This document shows, in pieces, positions 1 through 8,556 of a stretch of 64,000 bases of DNA. The notes beneath the pieces were generated by a model. The model worked only from the letters and a program-made list of their open reading frames with translations, did no database searches and had not been told where the DNA came from. Positions within the stretch are counted from its first letter, which is position 1. Each line of letters opens with the position of its first letter. Made by a program: the position numbers and the translations under genes. Origin of the DNA: Terriglobia bacterium. Lineage in GTDB: Bacteria; Acidobacteriota; Terriglobia; Terriglobales; Acidobacteriaceae. The stretch spans positions 609,001-673,000 of the forward strand of contig JAIQFD010000004.1 in the NCBI GenBank assembly GCA_020073495.1, read 5' to 3'.

Positions 1-837
1 CCGCAACGAGGGAAACAATTACTGTCGGAGAAGAAATGCCTGGAGTGTCATTCGGTCGCGGGCCGCGGCGGGCATGTTGGTCCGGACCTAAGAAATTGGG
101 CGAGCTATCGCAATCCCGTGAGTTGGATCCAGGCGATGTGGAACCACGCACCCGCCATGCAGGGGGCGCTGGCGGCCCGGGGCTACGCCTGGCCGCGGTT
201 CGAAGGCAACGATGTCGCCGACCTGATCGCGTACATCCGCACCCTGGCACCGAACTCCAGGAAGAAGATCTATGTCCGTGCAGCGGACGCCGAGGCCGGG
301 GCGAGGATCTTCCAACAGAAGGGATGCCTGAATTGCCACGCTGTGGGCGGCAAAGGCGGCGGCCGCGCCCCCGACCTGGGCACCCGCACGTTCCCTCGCA
401 CGTTGGGCCAGTTTGCCGGGTTGATGTGGAACCATGCGCCGCGGATGCGCGCCAGCATGCAGGCGCAGCAAGTCTCCCGTCCCGAGTTTTCGAACAAGGA
501 AATGGCGGACCTGATCTCCTACCTGTTCGTACAGCGTTATTTCGAAGTGTCAGGGAATGCGGCGCGGGGACGCCGCGTGTACTTGGAAAAGGGCTGCGGT
601 GCGTGCCACACGCTGGGGTCGGGAACCGGCAAGGGGCCCGACTTGACGCGCAGCGGAACCGGCGCTGCGCCCATCTCCATCGCCACAGCTCTGTGGAACC
701 ACGGCCCCATGATGCTGGAGACCATGCACCAGGAGCAAGTGGCCTGGCCGCGCTTTCAACCGGGCGAAATCGTCGATCTTCTTGAATTTCTGAACCGCGC
801 ACGCAGCGCGCCATTGCAGGCAGGAGTGAGACGGTGA
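1..837 (+). CDS. Multihaem cytochrome c, 5' end outside the window
   Basis: The reading frame is open from base 1, so the start lies upstream. Three tandem class I cytochrome c modules are visible, each with a CxxCH haem site (CLECH at about 37-51, then CLNCH and CGACH), a following PDL, and a WNHxPxM segment whose Met is a likely sixth haem ligand. The protein is probably periplasmic or membrane-anchored and carries electrons for the oxidoreductase encoded next. It overlaps that gene by four bases (GTGA), which indicates translational coupling. In Qrc-type complexes the multihaem cytochrome is also the first gene. Whether more haem modules lie upstream cannot be seen. Confidence 0.9.
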   Translation, partial: PQRGKQLLSEKKCLECHSVAGRGGHVGPDLRNWASYRNPVSWIQAMWNHAPAMQGALAARGYAWPRFEGNDVADLIAYIRTLAPNSRKKIYVRAADAEAGARIFQQKGCLNCHAVGGKGGGRAPDLGTRTFPRTLGQFAGLMWNHAPRMRASMQAQQVSRPEFSNKEMADLISYLFVQRYFEVSGNAARGRRVYLEKGCGACHTLGSGTGKGPDLTRSGTGAAPISIATALWNHGPMMLETMHQEQVAWPRFQPGEIVDLLEFLNRARSAPLQAGVRR

Positions 838-3245
838 CCCAGGACTTCGACCGCCGCAACTTCCTCAAGGTGGCCACGGCCGGCGCCGTGGGCGTCGCCA
901 CATCCGGGCTGACGCTGCGCGCGCTCAGCCAGGTCAATTCCGTGCTCGCCAGTGAAGAGGTCCCGGTGCCGTCCGGGCCAGAAAGCCTTGTTCCGAGCAT
1001 CTGCTCCCTGTGCCCGGCGGGCTGCGGGCTGCGGGTGCGCAAGGTGGGTGAACGCGCCGTACACGTGCAAGGCAATCCTCTCCATCCGGTCAACCACGGA
1101 GGTATCTGCCCGAAAGGGGCTGCTGCTCTGCAGGAGCTGTATCACCCGGACCGTTTGCGCAAGCCGCTGCGCAACACCGGAACCCGGCAGAGGCCGCAGT
1201 GGAATGAGATTTCCTGGGAGAGCGCGATCGAGGAGCTCGCTGCCCGCTTGAGAACGCTGCGGGATGCCGGACATGCGCCATCGGTCGTCTTCGTTGACCG
1301 GGGGCAAAGGAACCTCTCGGCCCAATTGATCCGCACGTTTCTCCGGGCCTATGGTTCGCCGCATTACGTGCCGCAACCGTCCGGCCTGGATGCGCTGCAG
1401 GCGGCGGTCTACCTGCAGCAGGGAATCACCGATCCTGTCGCCTACGACTTCGAGAACACGCGGTACCTGCTGAGCTTTGGAGTCAACCTCCTCGAAGGAT
1501 GGGGGTCGCCCGCTACGATGATGCGGGCGTTCGGGATGTGGCGCGACTCCGCCTCCGGCCGGCGGACGAAGTTCGTGCAGGTCGAATCCCGGCTTTCGGT
1601 GACCGCCGCGCGTGCTGATGAATGGGTCCCGCTGCGGCCGGGGACCGAAGCGACGTTGGCTCTCGGCATCGCTTACGTCCTCATCACCGAGGGCCTGTAC
1701 GACGCTACCTTCGTGCGCGACCGTTGCTTCGGGTTTGACGATTGGCGGGACGCCGATGGCCGGCAGCATATGGGCTTCCGCTCCCTGGTGCTGCGGGATT
1801 ACCGGTTGAACGACGCTGCGGCTTTCACCGCGGTTCCGCCCGAGACCATCCTGCGTATCGCCCGCGAATTAGGACACAATCGTCCGGCCATCGTGCTCGG
1901 CGACCACCAGACCAGCACCCTACCCGGCAATCCGTATGCCGCCATGGCCGCACACAGCCTGAACGCGCTGCTGGGCAGCCTGGAGGTGCCCGGCGGCGTC
2001 CTTGCCCAGCAACCGACGCCGGCGGCAGAGGGCGAGCAAGCGGCGTCGGAGCCGGTCACGCCGGCGAGCGCTTCAGCAACGCGCGCTCTCTCGGATAACA
2101 CCCTCTACCGGCTGCCGGACGCGATCCTCTCGCGCAAGCCGCAGCCGGTGGAGTTGCTCATCCTGAACCAGGTCGATCCCGTGTTCGAACAACCCGACGG
2201 CGACTCCTTCCGCCGGGCGTTTGAGGCAGTGCCATTCATCGTCAGCTTAACCGCATTCGTGAATGAAAGCTCCGCGCTCGCGGACATGGTGCTTCCGGTG
2301 CCGGTCGGGTTGGAGCGATGGCAGGAGAGCGGGACTCCCCCGACCGTCCCCTATGCCATGCACTCGATCTCGGCGCCGGTCGTGAAGTCGCGCTTCGATG
2401 CGCGCGACTGCGGCGACATTATGCTGGCGGTGGCGCGCAAACTCGGTGGGCCGGTTGCAGCCAAGCTCCCTCTCGACAGTTTCGAGCAATATCTTCGCGC
2501 CCACTCCGATCGCCTGTTTGCCCGGCAAACCGGCGCAGTGTTCGCTTCCAGCCTGGAAGAGAGATGGGACCGTCTGTTGGAACGCTCTGGCTGGTGGGCG
2601 CCGAACTACGCCACGGCCGATGAACTGTGGTCGCAAATCCAGGAACGGGGCGGTTGGTGGGAGCCAGCCTACTACTTCGGCGAGTGGGACCGGGTGTTGC
2701 AGACGCCATCGGGACGGTTTGAGTTCTATTCGCAGCTTCTGAAGCGACGGGCGGACGAGGACCCCGGATTCGTCCGCGCGAACGGGCTCGAAGCGGGGGA
2801 CGATCGGCTGTGCCTGCCCCACCAGCCGCGCCTCGCCGAACTTGCGCACGAGTTTCCGCTGCAGCTCGTCCCGCATGAGGTCTTGCCGCTAGCCGGTGGC
2901 AGCGGCGCTCACTTGCCGTACCTGCAACAGATCGCTGGGCTGCATCTCTTCGAGCACTGGGAGAGTTGGGTCGAGATCCATCCGGAAACCGCTCGCCAGC
3001 ACGGAATCGCGGACGGGGACATGGTGTGGGTCGAGTCCAAGCGGGGCCGGGTACAGGCGCGCGCGAGGCTGTATGCCGGTGTCCGCCCCAACGTCATCCA
3101 TATGCCTCTGGGCTATGGCAGACGGGAGGGCGGCGATTGGGCGTGCCGCGGCGCCAATCCGTTTTCCATCGTAGAGACAGAGTACGAGCCCGTCGCCGGT
3201 CTGCCGCAGACCGACAGAACACAGGTCAAGCTGTACCGGAGCTGA
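834..3245 (+). CDS. Molybdopterin-family oxidoreductase large subunit, Qrc/Psr-like
   Basis: An 803-residue protein with a twin-arginine signal (DRRNFLK at residues 6-12), so it is exported folded to the periplasm. A [4Fe-4S] site is formed by C57, C60, C64 and C92, followed by the usual molybdopterin-oxidoreductase fold and a C-terminal dinucleotide-binding domain. In catalytic relatives a Cys, SeCys or Ser molybdenum ligand follows a GSPN-type motif; here that region reads GSPHYVPQPSGLDA, with Leu185 where Cys is expected. This recalls QrcB and ActB, which carry the fold but act without molybdenum. The GTG start overlaps the cytochrome stop. Psr/Ttr-type reductase activity is the alternative. 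The family call is firm; the substrate is unknown. Confidence 0.88.
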   Translation: MTQDFDRRNFLKVATAGAVGVATSGLTLRALSQVNSVLASEEVPVPSGPESLVPSICSLCPAGCGLRVRKVGERAVHVQGNPLHPVNHGGICPKGAAALQELYHPDRLRKPLRNTGTRQRPQWNEISWESAIEELAARLRTLRDAGHAPSVVFVDRGQRNLSAQLIRTFLRAYGSPHYVPQPSGLDALQAAVYLQQGITDPVAYDFENTRYLLSFGVNLLEGWGSPATMMRAFGMWRDSASGRRTKFVQVESRLSVTAARADEWVPLRPGTEATLALGIAYVLITEGLYDATFVRDRCFGFDDWRDADGRQHMGFRSLVLRDYRLNDAAAFTAVPPETILRIARELGHNRPAIVLGDHQTSTLPGNPYAAMAAHSLNALLGSLEVPGGVLAQQPTPAAEGEQAASEPVTPASASATRALSDNTLYRLPDAILSRKPQPVELLILNQVDPVFEQPDGDSFRRAFEAVPFIVSLTAFVNESSALADMVLPVPVGLERWQESGTPPTVPYAMHSISAPVVKSRFDARDCGDIMLAVARKLGGPVAAKLPLDSFEQYLRAHSDRLFARQTGAVFASSLEERWDRLLERSGWWAPNYATADELWSQIQERGGWWEPAYYFGEWDRVLQTPSGRFEFYSQLLKRRADEDPGFVRANGLEAGDDRLCLPHQPRLAELAHEFPLQLVPHEVLPLAGGSGAHLPYLQQIAGLHLFEHWESWVEIHPETARQHGIADGDMVWVESKRGRVQARARLYAGVRPNVIHMPLGYGRREGGDWACRGANPFSIVETEYEPVAGLPQTDRTQVKLYRS

Positions 3246-3251
3246 TTGCGT

Positions 3252-3968
3252 ATGCCGCGTTGGGGAATGGTCATCGATCTGGCCAAGTGCACCGCATGCC
3301 AGGCCTGTACCGTCGCCTGTCAGAGCGAGAACAACGTTACCTGTGTGCCGCCTGCCGAGGCGGCACGCGGACGGATCCTTTCCTGGATCAGTGTGCTGCC
3401 CGAGGTCGAAGGCGAGTACCCACGCATCGGCATGCGCCTGATGCCGGTTCCGTGTGTCCACTGCGACAGTCCGCCGTGTATCCGCGTCTGCCCAGTCGGC
3501 GCCACGAACATCAACCCGGAAGGCACCGTGCGACAGATCTTCGCCCGCTGCATCGGCTGCCGGTACTGCACCAATGCCTGCCCGTATACGCGGCGCATGT
3601 TCAATTGGTACAAGCCCGAGTTCCCGGGCGAACTGGGCGAAGCGCTGAATCCCGATGTGTCCGTGCGGCCCAAAGGAGTGGTGGAGAAGTGCACGCTGTG
3701 CCACCACCGCCTTCAAAAAGCGCGCGAGGAAGCCAAGGCCGCTCACCGGCCGTTGGCCGAAGGCGACTACGTGCCCGCCTGCGTGGAGGTCTGTCCCTCC
3801 GGCGCGATGTATTTCGGCGACTTAGAGGATGGCAACAGCAGCGTCGCCCAGTTGGCCCACAGCCCGCGCGCATTTCGTCTGCTCGAAGAGTTGGGGACCA
3901 AACCCAAGGTCATCTATCTCGCGGAAGGGGAGTGGAGTGGCGGAAACGGCAATGCAAGCAAAACATGA
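3252..3968 (+). CDS. Four-cluster 4Fe-4S ferredoxin subunit (PsrB/QrcC-like)
   Basis: Sixteen cysteines fall in four groups: KCTACQACTVAC, CVHCDSPPCIRVC, CIGCRYCTNAC, and CTLC paired with CVEVC near the C-terminus. This is the layout of the electron-wire subunits of complex iron-sulfur molybdoenzymes, which link the catalytic subunit to the NrfD membrane subunit. A TTG at 3246 is also possible, but ATG 3252 sits ten bases after GGAG at 3238-3241 and is preferred. The gene lacks its own signal peptide, so it is probably exported with the Tat-bearing large subunit. It overlaps the next gene. Confidence 0.93.
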   Translation: MPRWGMVIDLAKCTACQACTVACQSENNVTCVPPAEAARGRILSWISVLPEVEGEYPRIGMRLMPVPCVHCDSPPCIRVCPVGATNINPEGTVRQIFARCIGCRYCTNACPYTRRMFNWYKPEFPGELGEALNPDVSVRPKGVVEKCTLCHHRLQKAREEAKAAHRPLAEGDYVPACVEVCPSGAMYFGDLEDGNSSVAQLAHSPRAFRLLEELGTKPKVIYLAEGEWSGGNGNASKT

Positions 3969-5298
3969 GTTGCTCGATCGCGTCCTGTTGCAGCCCATTG
4001 TCGCGACGCGCAGTTCGTTTTACCGCCTGGCAGTGGTGCTGCTCGGCTTCACGACGGTGGCGTTCTTCGCCTGGCTGCGGCAGTTAAGCCGGGGACTGGG
4101 AGTCACCGGCCTGAACGTGCCCGTGTACTGGGGCTTCTACATCACCAATTTTGTCTTCTTCATCGGCATCAGCCATGCGGGGACGCTGATCTCGGCGATC
4201 CTGCGGCTCTGCCACGCGGAGTGGCGGCGCTCCATCACCCGCGCTGCCGAGGTGATCACGGTCCTGGTCCTGTTTTTTGGGGTCGGCAGCGTGATCATGG
4301 ATCTGGGGCGGCCCGACCGGATGCTGAACGTCTTGCGCCATCCCAACTTCCGCTCTCCGCTGTTATGGGACGTATGCAGCATCAGCGTGTACCTGACCGC
4401 CAGCTCGATCTACCTCTTCTTGCCGCTCATCCCCGACCTCGCCATCCTGCGCGACCATGGCGGCAAGTACATCGGGTTCTACCGCCTGCTGGCGCTGGGC
4501 TGGCGGGGCACCGAGCGCCAGAAGCGCATCCTGAATCGTGCCATCGCGGTGATGGCCGTTCTCGTCATACCCATCGCCGTATCGGTGCACACGGTCGTGT
4601 CCTGGGTGTTCGCGATGACCGTGCAGCCCATGTGGCACTCGGCCATTTTCGGACCGTATTTCGTCGTGGGCGCGATCTTTTCCGGCATCGCCTCGCTGAT
4701 GATCGCCATGGCGTTGATCCGCCGGATCTACTTCCTCCAGGACTATCTCAAGCCGGTGCATTTCAACAATCTCGGCCTGCTGCTGCTGGTGATGGCACTG
4801 CTTTGGTTCTACTTCACCTTTGCCGAGTACATAACGACCTTCTACGGAAATGACCCCGTCCATCTGGTCGTCTTCTATTCCAAACTGACCGGCCGCTACG
4901 CGCTGCCGTTCTGGGTGATGTTCGTGACCTGCTTTGTCATACCGGTCGGCATCTTGGCACGACGGCAGACCAGGACGGTCACCGGCACAGTGATCGCGTC
5001 CGTTTCCGTGAACATCGGCATGTGGCTGGAACGGTTCACGATCGTGGTGCCGACTTTGTCGCAACCGCGCCTGCCATGGGGGAAAAGCAGCTACTCACCC
5101 ACCTGGGTGGAGGTCGCGATCACGCTGGGTTTCGGCGCGACTTTCATATTCCTCTACATGGTGTTCACCAAGTTCTTTCCCATTGTCTCCATCTGGGAGG
5201 TACAGGAGGGGCGTGAGTGCGCACTGTCGGAGACCGCCGAGCGGATCCAGTCGTACCTGCCGGGCGAGGTCGTGGTCGCGCAAGAGGTGGGCGACTGA
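3937..5298 (+). CDS. NrfD/PsrC-family integral membrane subunit
   Basis: A polytopic protein with about nine or ten hydrophobic helices, typical of NrfD/PsrC/QrcD subunits that bind menaquinone and pass electrons to or from the Fe-S subunit. It completes a cytochrome c, oxidoreductase, ferredoxin, NrfD operon. GTG 3937 follows AAGGGGAG at 3925-3932; ATG 3952 is the alternative start and shortens the product by five residues. Both overlap the end of the ferredoxin gene, so translation is coupled. The C-terminal tail of roughly 30 residues is polar and probably cytoplasmic. No ActD or ActF homologue follows, which argues against a full alternative complex III. Confidence 0.9.
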   Translation: MAETAMQAKHELLDRVLLQPIVATRSSFYRLAVVLLGFTTVAFFAWLRQLSRGLGVTGLNVPVYWGFYITNFVFFIGISHAGTLISAILRLCHAEWRRSITRAAEVITVLVLFFGVGSVIMDLGRPDRMLNVLRHPNFRSPLLWDVCSISVYLTASSIYLFLPLIPDLAILRDHGGKYIGFYRLLALGWRGTERQKRILNRAIAVMAVLVIPIAVSVHTVVSWVFAMTVQPMWHSAIFGPYFVVGAIFSGIASLMIAMALIRRIYFLQDYLKPVHFNNLGLLLLVMALLWFYFTFAEYITTFYGNDPVHLVVFYSKLTGRYALPFWVMFVTCFVIPVGILARRQTRTVTGTVIASVSVNIGMWLERFTIVVPTLSQPRLPWGKSSYSPTWVEVAITLGFGATFIFLYMVFTKFFPIVSIWEVQEGRECALSETAERIQSYLPGEVVVAQEVGD

Positions 5299-5406
5299 TG
5301 CCGCATCGCGAGGGTACCCAGCGATGCGAAGGCAGCAGGGAATTAAAGAAGCAAACAAGTAAGGGAACCCTGCAGTTCATAAATCAGGAGGTCTTAAGAC
5401 CATACG

Positions 5407-5673
5407 GTGACGGCGGTCATCAGCCCGTCGAACCCGGGGTTCCACACGGCGGCCTGCCTCTCCTGCCATGACGGCAACCAGACGCAGGTCGTGGGCATGA
5501 CCGGCGCCGGCGTGGAGTCGGTGGACGGTGTGCACACGGCGCCGTCTCGCTTCTTCGTCCGCAGCTGGTACGATTCGGCCAAGCCGGCGGGCAACTCGGC
5601 GGCGCAGTTCTGCCGTTCTTGCCACTACAGCAAGTCCAACGAGTACGTTGGGCAAACCGTTCCAACCACCTAA
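5407..5673 (+). pseudogene. Remnant of a multihaem cytochrome c
   Basis: An 88-codon frame from GTG 5407 contains two haem motifs, CLSCH and CRSCH, and ends at TAA 5671-5673. It has no signal peptide, and the same frame is closed by stops at about 5344, 5380 and 5395. An ATG at 5298 that overlaps the NrfD stop begins a different frame, which runs over the same DNA to 5471 without haem motifs. An AGGAGG at 5386-5391 survives but is 15 bases from the GTG. The simplest reading is a cytochrome gene that lost its 5' part by deletion or frameshift. A short expressed dihaem peptide is less likely because it could not reach the periplasm. Confidence 0.55.
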
Positions 5674-6078
5674 ACGGCTCTGGTCCAGGGGGAGGATCGG
5701 GATCTTCCCCCCAGGCGTTCTCGTCTGCAGGTGCGTCCAGGTTGGCCGGCCCGCTTGCCTCGCTCCACGCGGCAGATGGTAGTAGGAGACCCCCGTGGAC
5801 CAAGTGAACTCTCCCTGCCGCTTCATGCAGCCACCGAAATCGAACGTGGTGTCGGCTTGCCCAAGGCCAGGGGTCTTGAAGTCGGAGACTTCGCCCAGGA
5901 ATTCCAGGCGCCCCGTTGCCTGGCGCCCGCCCGGGGCCGAGCCCGCGCAATCGCTGGAGCATCGTGGAACGACAGGGTGGGCCGGGCCGGCGGACATGGC
6001 CCCGGCAGAACGAGGCAAAAGCAGCGCCAGCAGCGGGTCTCAGCCCGCCCGCGCGGGACGTCTTCCCATCGCGGGAAG
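5674..6078 (+). other. Spacer without a recognisable intact gene
   Basis: About 400 bases between the cytochrome remnant and the CRP-type site. Several frames are open on both strands, as expected at this GC content, but none carries a recognisable domain or a convincing ribosome-binding site. A minus-strand frame covering 5377-6018 has a stretch at about 5760-5930 that reads like part of a protein, but I could not assign it. The region is most likely decayed coding DNA. Confidence 0.5.
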
Positions 6079-6094
6079 TGTGACGCGCATCACA
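6079..6094 (+). promoter_or_regulatory. CRP-type operator, perfect TGTGA-N6-TCACA
   Basis: TGTGA at 6079-6083 and TCACA at 6090-6094, separated by six bases, match the CRP consensus exactly. The centre (6086.5) is about 62-64 bases upstream of the start point predicted from the -10 box at 6138-6143. That is the classic class I activator position. A Crp/Fnr-family activator is therefore expected to control the porin-cytochrome and copper-protein genes. Confidence 0.7.
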
Positions 6095-6137
6095 GAATAA
6101 CGTGCGTGGCATCACTACGCCGTGTGCATACCGGGAG

Positions 6138-6143
6138 TAGAAT
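6138..6143 (+). promoter_or_regulatory. -10 box (TAGAAT) of the porin-cytochrome unit
   Basis: TAGAAT matches five of six positions of the -10 consensus. No good -35 element lies 16-18 bases upstream, which is normal for an activator-dependent promoter. A small CCGAAG/CTTCGG hairpin follows at about 6145-6158 in the leader. Confidence 0.45.
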
Positions 6144-6235
6144 CCCGAAGAGCTTCGGGGGAAGGTTGGTCGCCTCATTCCCGCAGCGGTCGGCCAACAG
6201 CGGGCTAATAGCTTGAGAGATTCGAGGAGGCGCGC

Positions 6236-7867
6236 ATGCGCGTGACAGTTAGGAAGCAGTCACTGATGACCCTGGGAATCTTCGTTCTCATCATCTCCGC
6301 AGCATTCTTGTTGCCGGAGAAAGGGCAGGCGATCCCCGCCTTCGCCCGCCAGTACCAGACCTCCTGCACCACCTGCCACACCGACTTCCCGAAGCTGAAC
6401 GACTTCGGCAAGGCGTTCAAGGATGCAGGATTCAAATTCCCCAGCGACGATGAGACTTTCATCAAGGTCCCGCAGACCATGCTGGGCGCCGAATCGCAGA
6501 AACAATTGTGGCCCAAGGTGGTTTGGCCGGGGAGCATCCCCGGGCTGCCGCCCATCGGGTTGCGTATGAACACTTTTTTCCAAGTATTGGGCAAGAGACG
6601 CGGGGCCTTCGATGTATTGACGACCCCTCCGGGTGCGGTACCAGGATCCTACGTGCCACGCACCGATTTCCAGACCGGGCTATTCAGCATCTTCACTGGT
6701 GGGAATTTCGGCAGCGATATCGCATTCTGGGTGGATGAAGATTTCAGCGTGCTGGGCGACAACACAGCCGGTGGCCTGGGCGACGGCTATCTGAAGTTCG
6801 TCAACATCGGGCGCTTCCTGCACCTGCCCAAGGACGCGCTCAGCCTGCGGGTGGGCCAGTTCGAGCTCGATCTGCCGTTCTCGCCGGCGCGCAGCTACAA
6901 CGTCAGCGGCTGGGACATCTACGACCAGGCCAACTTCGGCTCGGTGCACGCGCTGTTTCCGCAGCAGTTCGTGAACAACTCGTTCGCCTTCGCTGGCGCA
7001 GGACAGGGCATCGAGATCAGCGGCGGCCACCAGTACGGGGGCTACCACTACTCGCTCGCGATCATCAACCAGAACACGGGCGGGACCCCCGATGCGGGCA
7101 CCTTCGTTCCTTCCGCCACCGGCGTGGGCTTCATGTCCGACTCCAATTTCAAGGACATATACGCGCGCCTCTCCTACCGCTTCAATCTGGAGCGCGACAG
7201 CGAGAGCCGCAAAGCGGTGCAGGCGGCGGGCGCAACCGGTCCGCGCGACCACACCTATCTCACCCTGGGCACTTACTACTTCTACGGCCGCTCGGTGCAA
7301 AGGATCTCGGGTGTCGACGCCGGGGGGATCAACCCCGTTGTGCTGACGGCGCGCGAGCCGTTCTATCGCGTGGGCGGCGACTTCAATTTCAACTACCGCA
7401 ACTTCAACATCTACGGGCTCTACATGTTCGGGCACGACATGAACCTGTTCCCGGTGGATGCGCTTGGCAATCCGGTGCTACCGCCGATGGTCTTGGTGCC
7501 TCCACCGAACGGCACTGCGGTGCAGTTCGCGCGCGGGCTTCCGGCGACTTTCAGCGGTGGGTTCATCCAGGCAGATTATCTGGTCTATCCCTGGATGATG
7601 CTGATCATGCGGTACGACGGCGTGAATTCGAACGCGGACCGCTTGAATGGAGAGTCACTGTCACCGGCCGCGTTCCCCAACCCATTTGCCGCCACCCGGA
7701 ACCGTGTTACCCCGGGTGTGCAGTTCCTGATCCATTCCAACATCAAGGCTTCGTTCGAATACCAGATCCGTCCGCAGCAGACGGTGACCTACGATCCGGT
7801 CACGCAGTTGCCGACGAATCCATTCCGGACGAATGCCGCAACCGTCGCCCTCGAGTGGGTGTACTGA
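6236..7867 (+). CDS. Outer-membrane porin-cytochrome c fusion, Cyc2-like architecture
   Basis: A 543-residue exported protein. A signal peptide covers residues 1 to about 32 and is followed at once by one haem c site (C44, C47, H48). About 480 residues then show many short amphipathic segments rich in Tyr, Phe and Gly, ending in VALEWVY with a terminal aromatic residue, as in BAM-inserted beta-barrels. One N-terminal haem plus a barrel in roughly 540 residues is the layout of Cyc2, which moves electrons across the outer membrane, for example from Fe(II). A GAGGAGG ribosome-binding site precedes ATG 6236. The Cyc2 assignment rests on architecture and needs a profile search; a non-conducting porin with a small haem domain is the alternative. 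Confidence 0.7.
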   Translation: MRVTVRKQSLMTLGIFVLIISAAFLLPEKGQAIPAFARQYQTSCTTCHTDFPKLNDFGKAFKDAGFKFPSDDETFIKVPQTMLGAESQKQLWPKVVWPGSIPGLPPIGLRMNTFFQVLGKRRGAFDVLTTPPGAVPGSYVPRTDFQTGLFSIFTGGNFGSDIAFWVDEDFSVLGDNTAGGLGDGYLKFVNIGRFLHLPKDALSLRVGQFELDLPFSPARSYNVSGWDIYDQANFGSVHALFPQQFVNNSFAFAGAGQGIEISGGHQYGGYHYSLAIINQNTGGTPDAGTFVPSATGVGFMSDSNFKDIYARLSYRFNLERDSESRKAVQAAGATGPRDHTYLTLGTYYFYGRSVQRISGVDAGGINPVVLTAREPFYRVGGDFNFNYRNFNIYGLYMFGHDMNLFPVDALGNPVLPPMVLVPPPNGTAVQFARGLPATFSGGFIQADYLVYPWMMLIMRYDGVNSNADRLNGESLSPAAFPNPFAATRNRVTPGVQFLIHSNIKASFEYQIRPQQTVTYDPVTQLPTNPFRTNAATVALEWVY

Positions 7868-7908
7868 CAATGTGGGGAGCTTCGACTCACCCTATCTCTG
7901 GAGGCTTA

Positions 7909-8493
7909 ATGATGAATCGCACTTGGACATTGGTAGTGATAGCAGTATTAGCGGCCAGCACGCTGGTTTCGGCGGGCTCGATCAACGGCAAGGTCAGCGG
8001 GGTCACCGGCCCCTCGGTCGTGTACGTGGATACCATCGCCGGCAAGACGTTCCCAGCGCCGGAGAAGCATTTCCTGATGGACCAGAAGGGACTGCTCTTC
8101 CAGCCGCACATTCTGGTCGTACCGCTGGGCGCGACCGTGGATTTCCTGAACAGCGACAACGTGGCGCACAACGTCTTCTGGCCGTCGGTGGGCGGGGACA
8201 AGAAGGCGGGCCACAACCTGGGCACCTGGCCAAAGGGCGAGAAAAAGTCGTGGAAGTTCGACCATCCGGGGGCCGCGTCGCTATTCTGCAACGTTCACCC
8301 CGAGATGTCGGGTGCGGTCGTGGTATCCCCCACGCCGTACTACGCGGAGACCGACAAGTCCGGCAACTACAAGATCGAGAACGTTCCCGATGGCCAGTAC
8401 AACGTCGTGGCCTGGCATGAAGGGGCAAAACAGCAAACCAAACCAGTCACGGTGAAGGGCGACACCAAGGCCGACTTCACTCTGTCGAAGTAA
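7909..8493 (+). CDS. Periplasmic type-1 copper (cupredoxin-like) protein
   Basis: A signal peptide of about 22 residues ends at VSAG. The cupredoxin core has a complete type-1 site: H87 (VAHNV), then C127, H130 and M133 in the loop FCNVHPEM. A C-terminal carboxypeptidase-regulatory-like beta domain starts near residue 145. Such proteins shuttle single electrons in the periplasm. The start is ATG 7909, with GGAGG at 7900-7904; ATG 7912 is an equal alternative. The gene follows the porin-cytochrome after a short gap and is closed by a hairpin, so the two form a bicistronic unit. The pairing resembles Cyc2 with rusticyanin. Confidence 0.82.
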   Translation: MMNRTWTLVVIAVLAASTLVSAGSINGKVSGVTGPSVVYVDTIAGKTFPAPEKHFLMDQKGLLFQPHILVVPLGATVDFLNSDNVAHNVFWPSVGGDKKAGHNLGTWPKGEKKSWKFDHPGAASLFCNVHPEMSGAVVVSPTPYYAETDKSGNYKIENVPDGQYNVVAWHEGAKQQTKPVTVKGDTKADFTLSK

Positions 8494-8500
8494 CCACGTA

Positions 8501-8531
8501 GGGAGCGGCCTTTCCTCCTGAGGCCGCTCCC
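8501..8531 (+). terminator. Hairpin closing the porin-cytochrome/cupredoxin unit
   Basis: GGGAGCGGCCT (8501-8511) pairs perfectly with AGGCCGCTCCC (8521-8531) across a nine-base loop. A T-rich tract is weak afterwards, so termination may be partial. Confidence 0.65.
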
Positions 8532-8556
8532 GATCATTTGGACCGGTGGGGACCAG

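Noticed and set aside
1-5298. Alternative complex III (ActABCDEF)
   Set aside because: The MopB and ferredoxin parts are separate genes and no ActD, ActE or ActF homologue follows NrfD; the order fits Qrc/Psr better.
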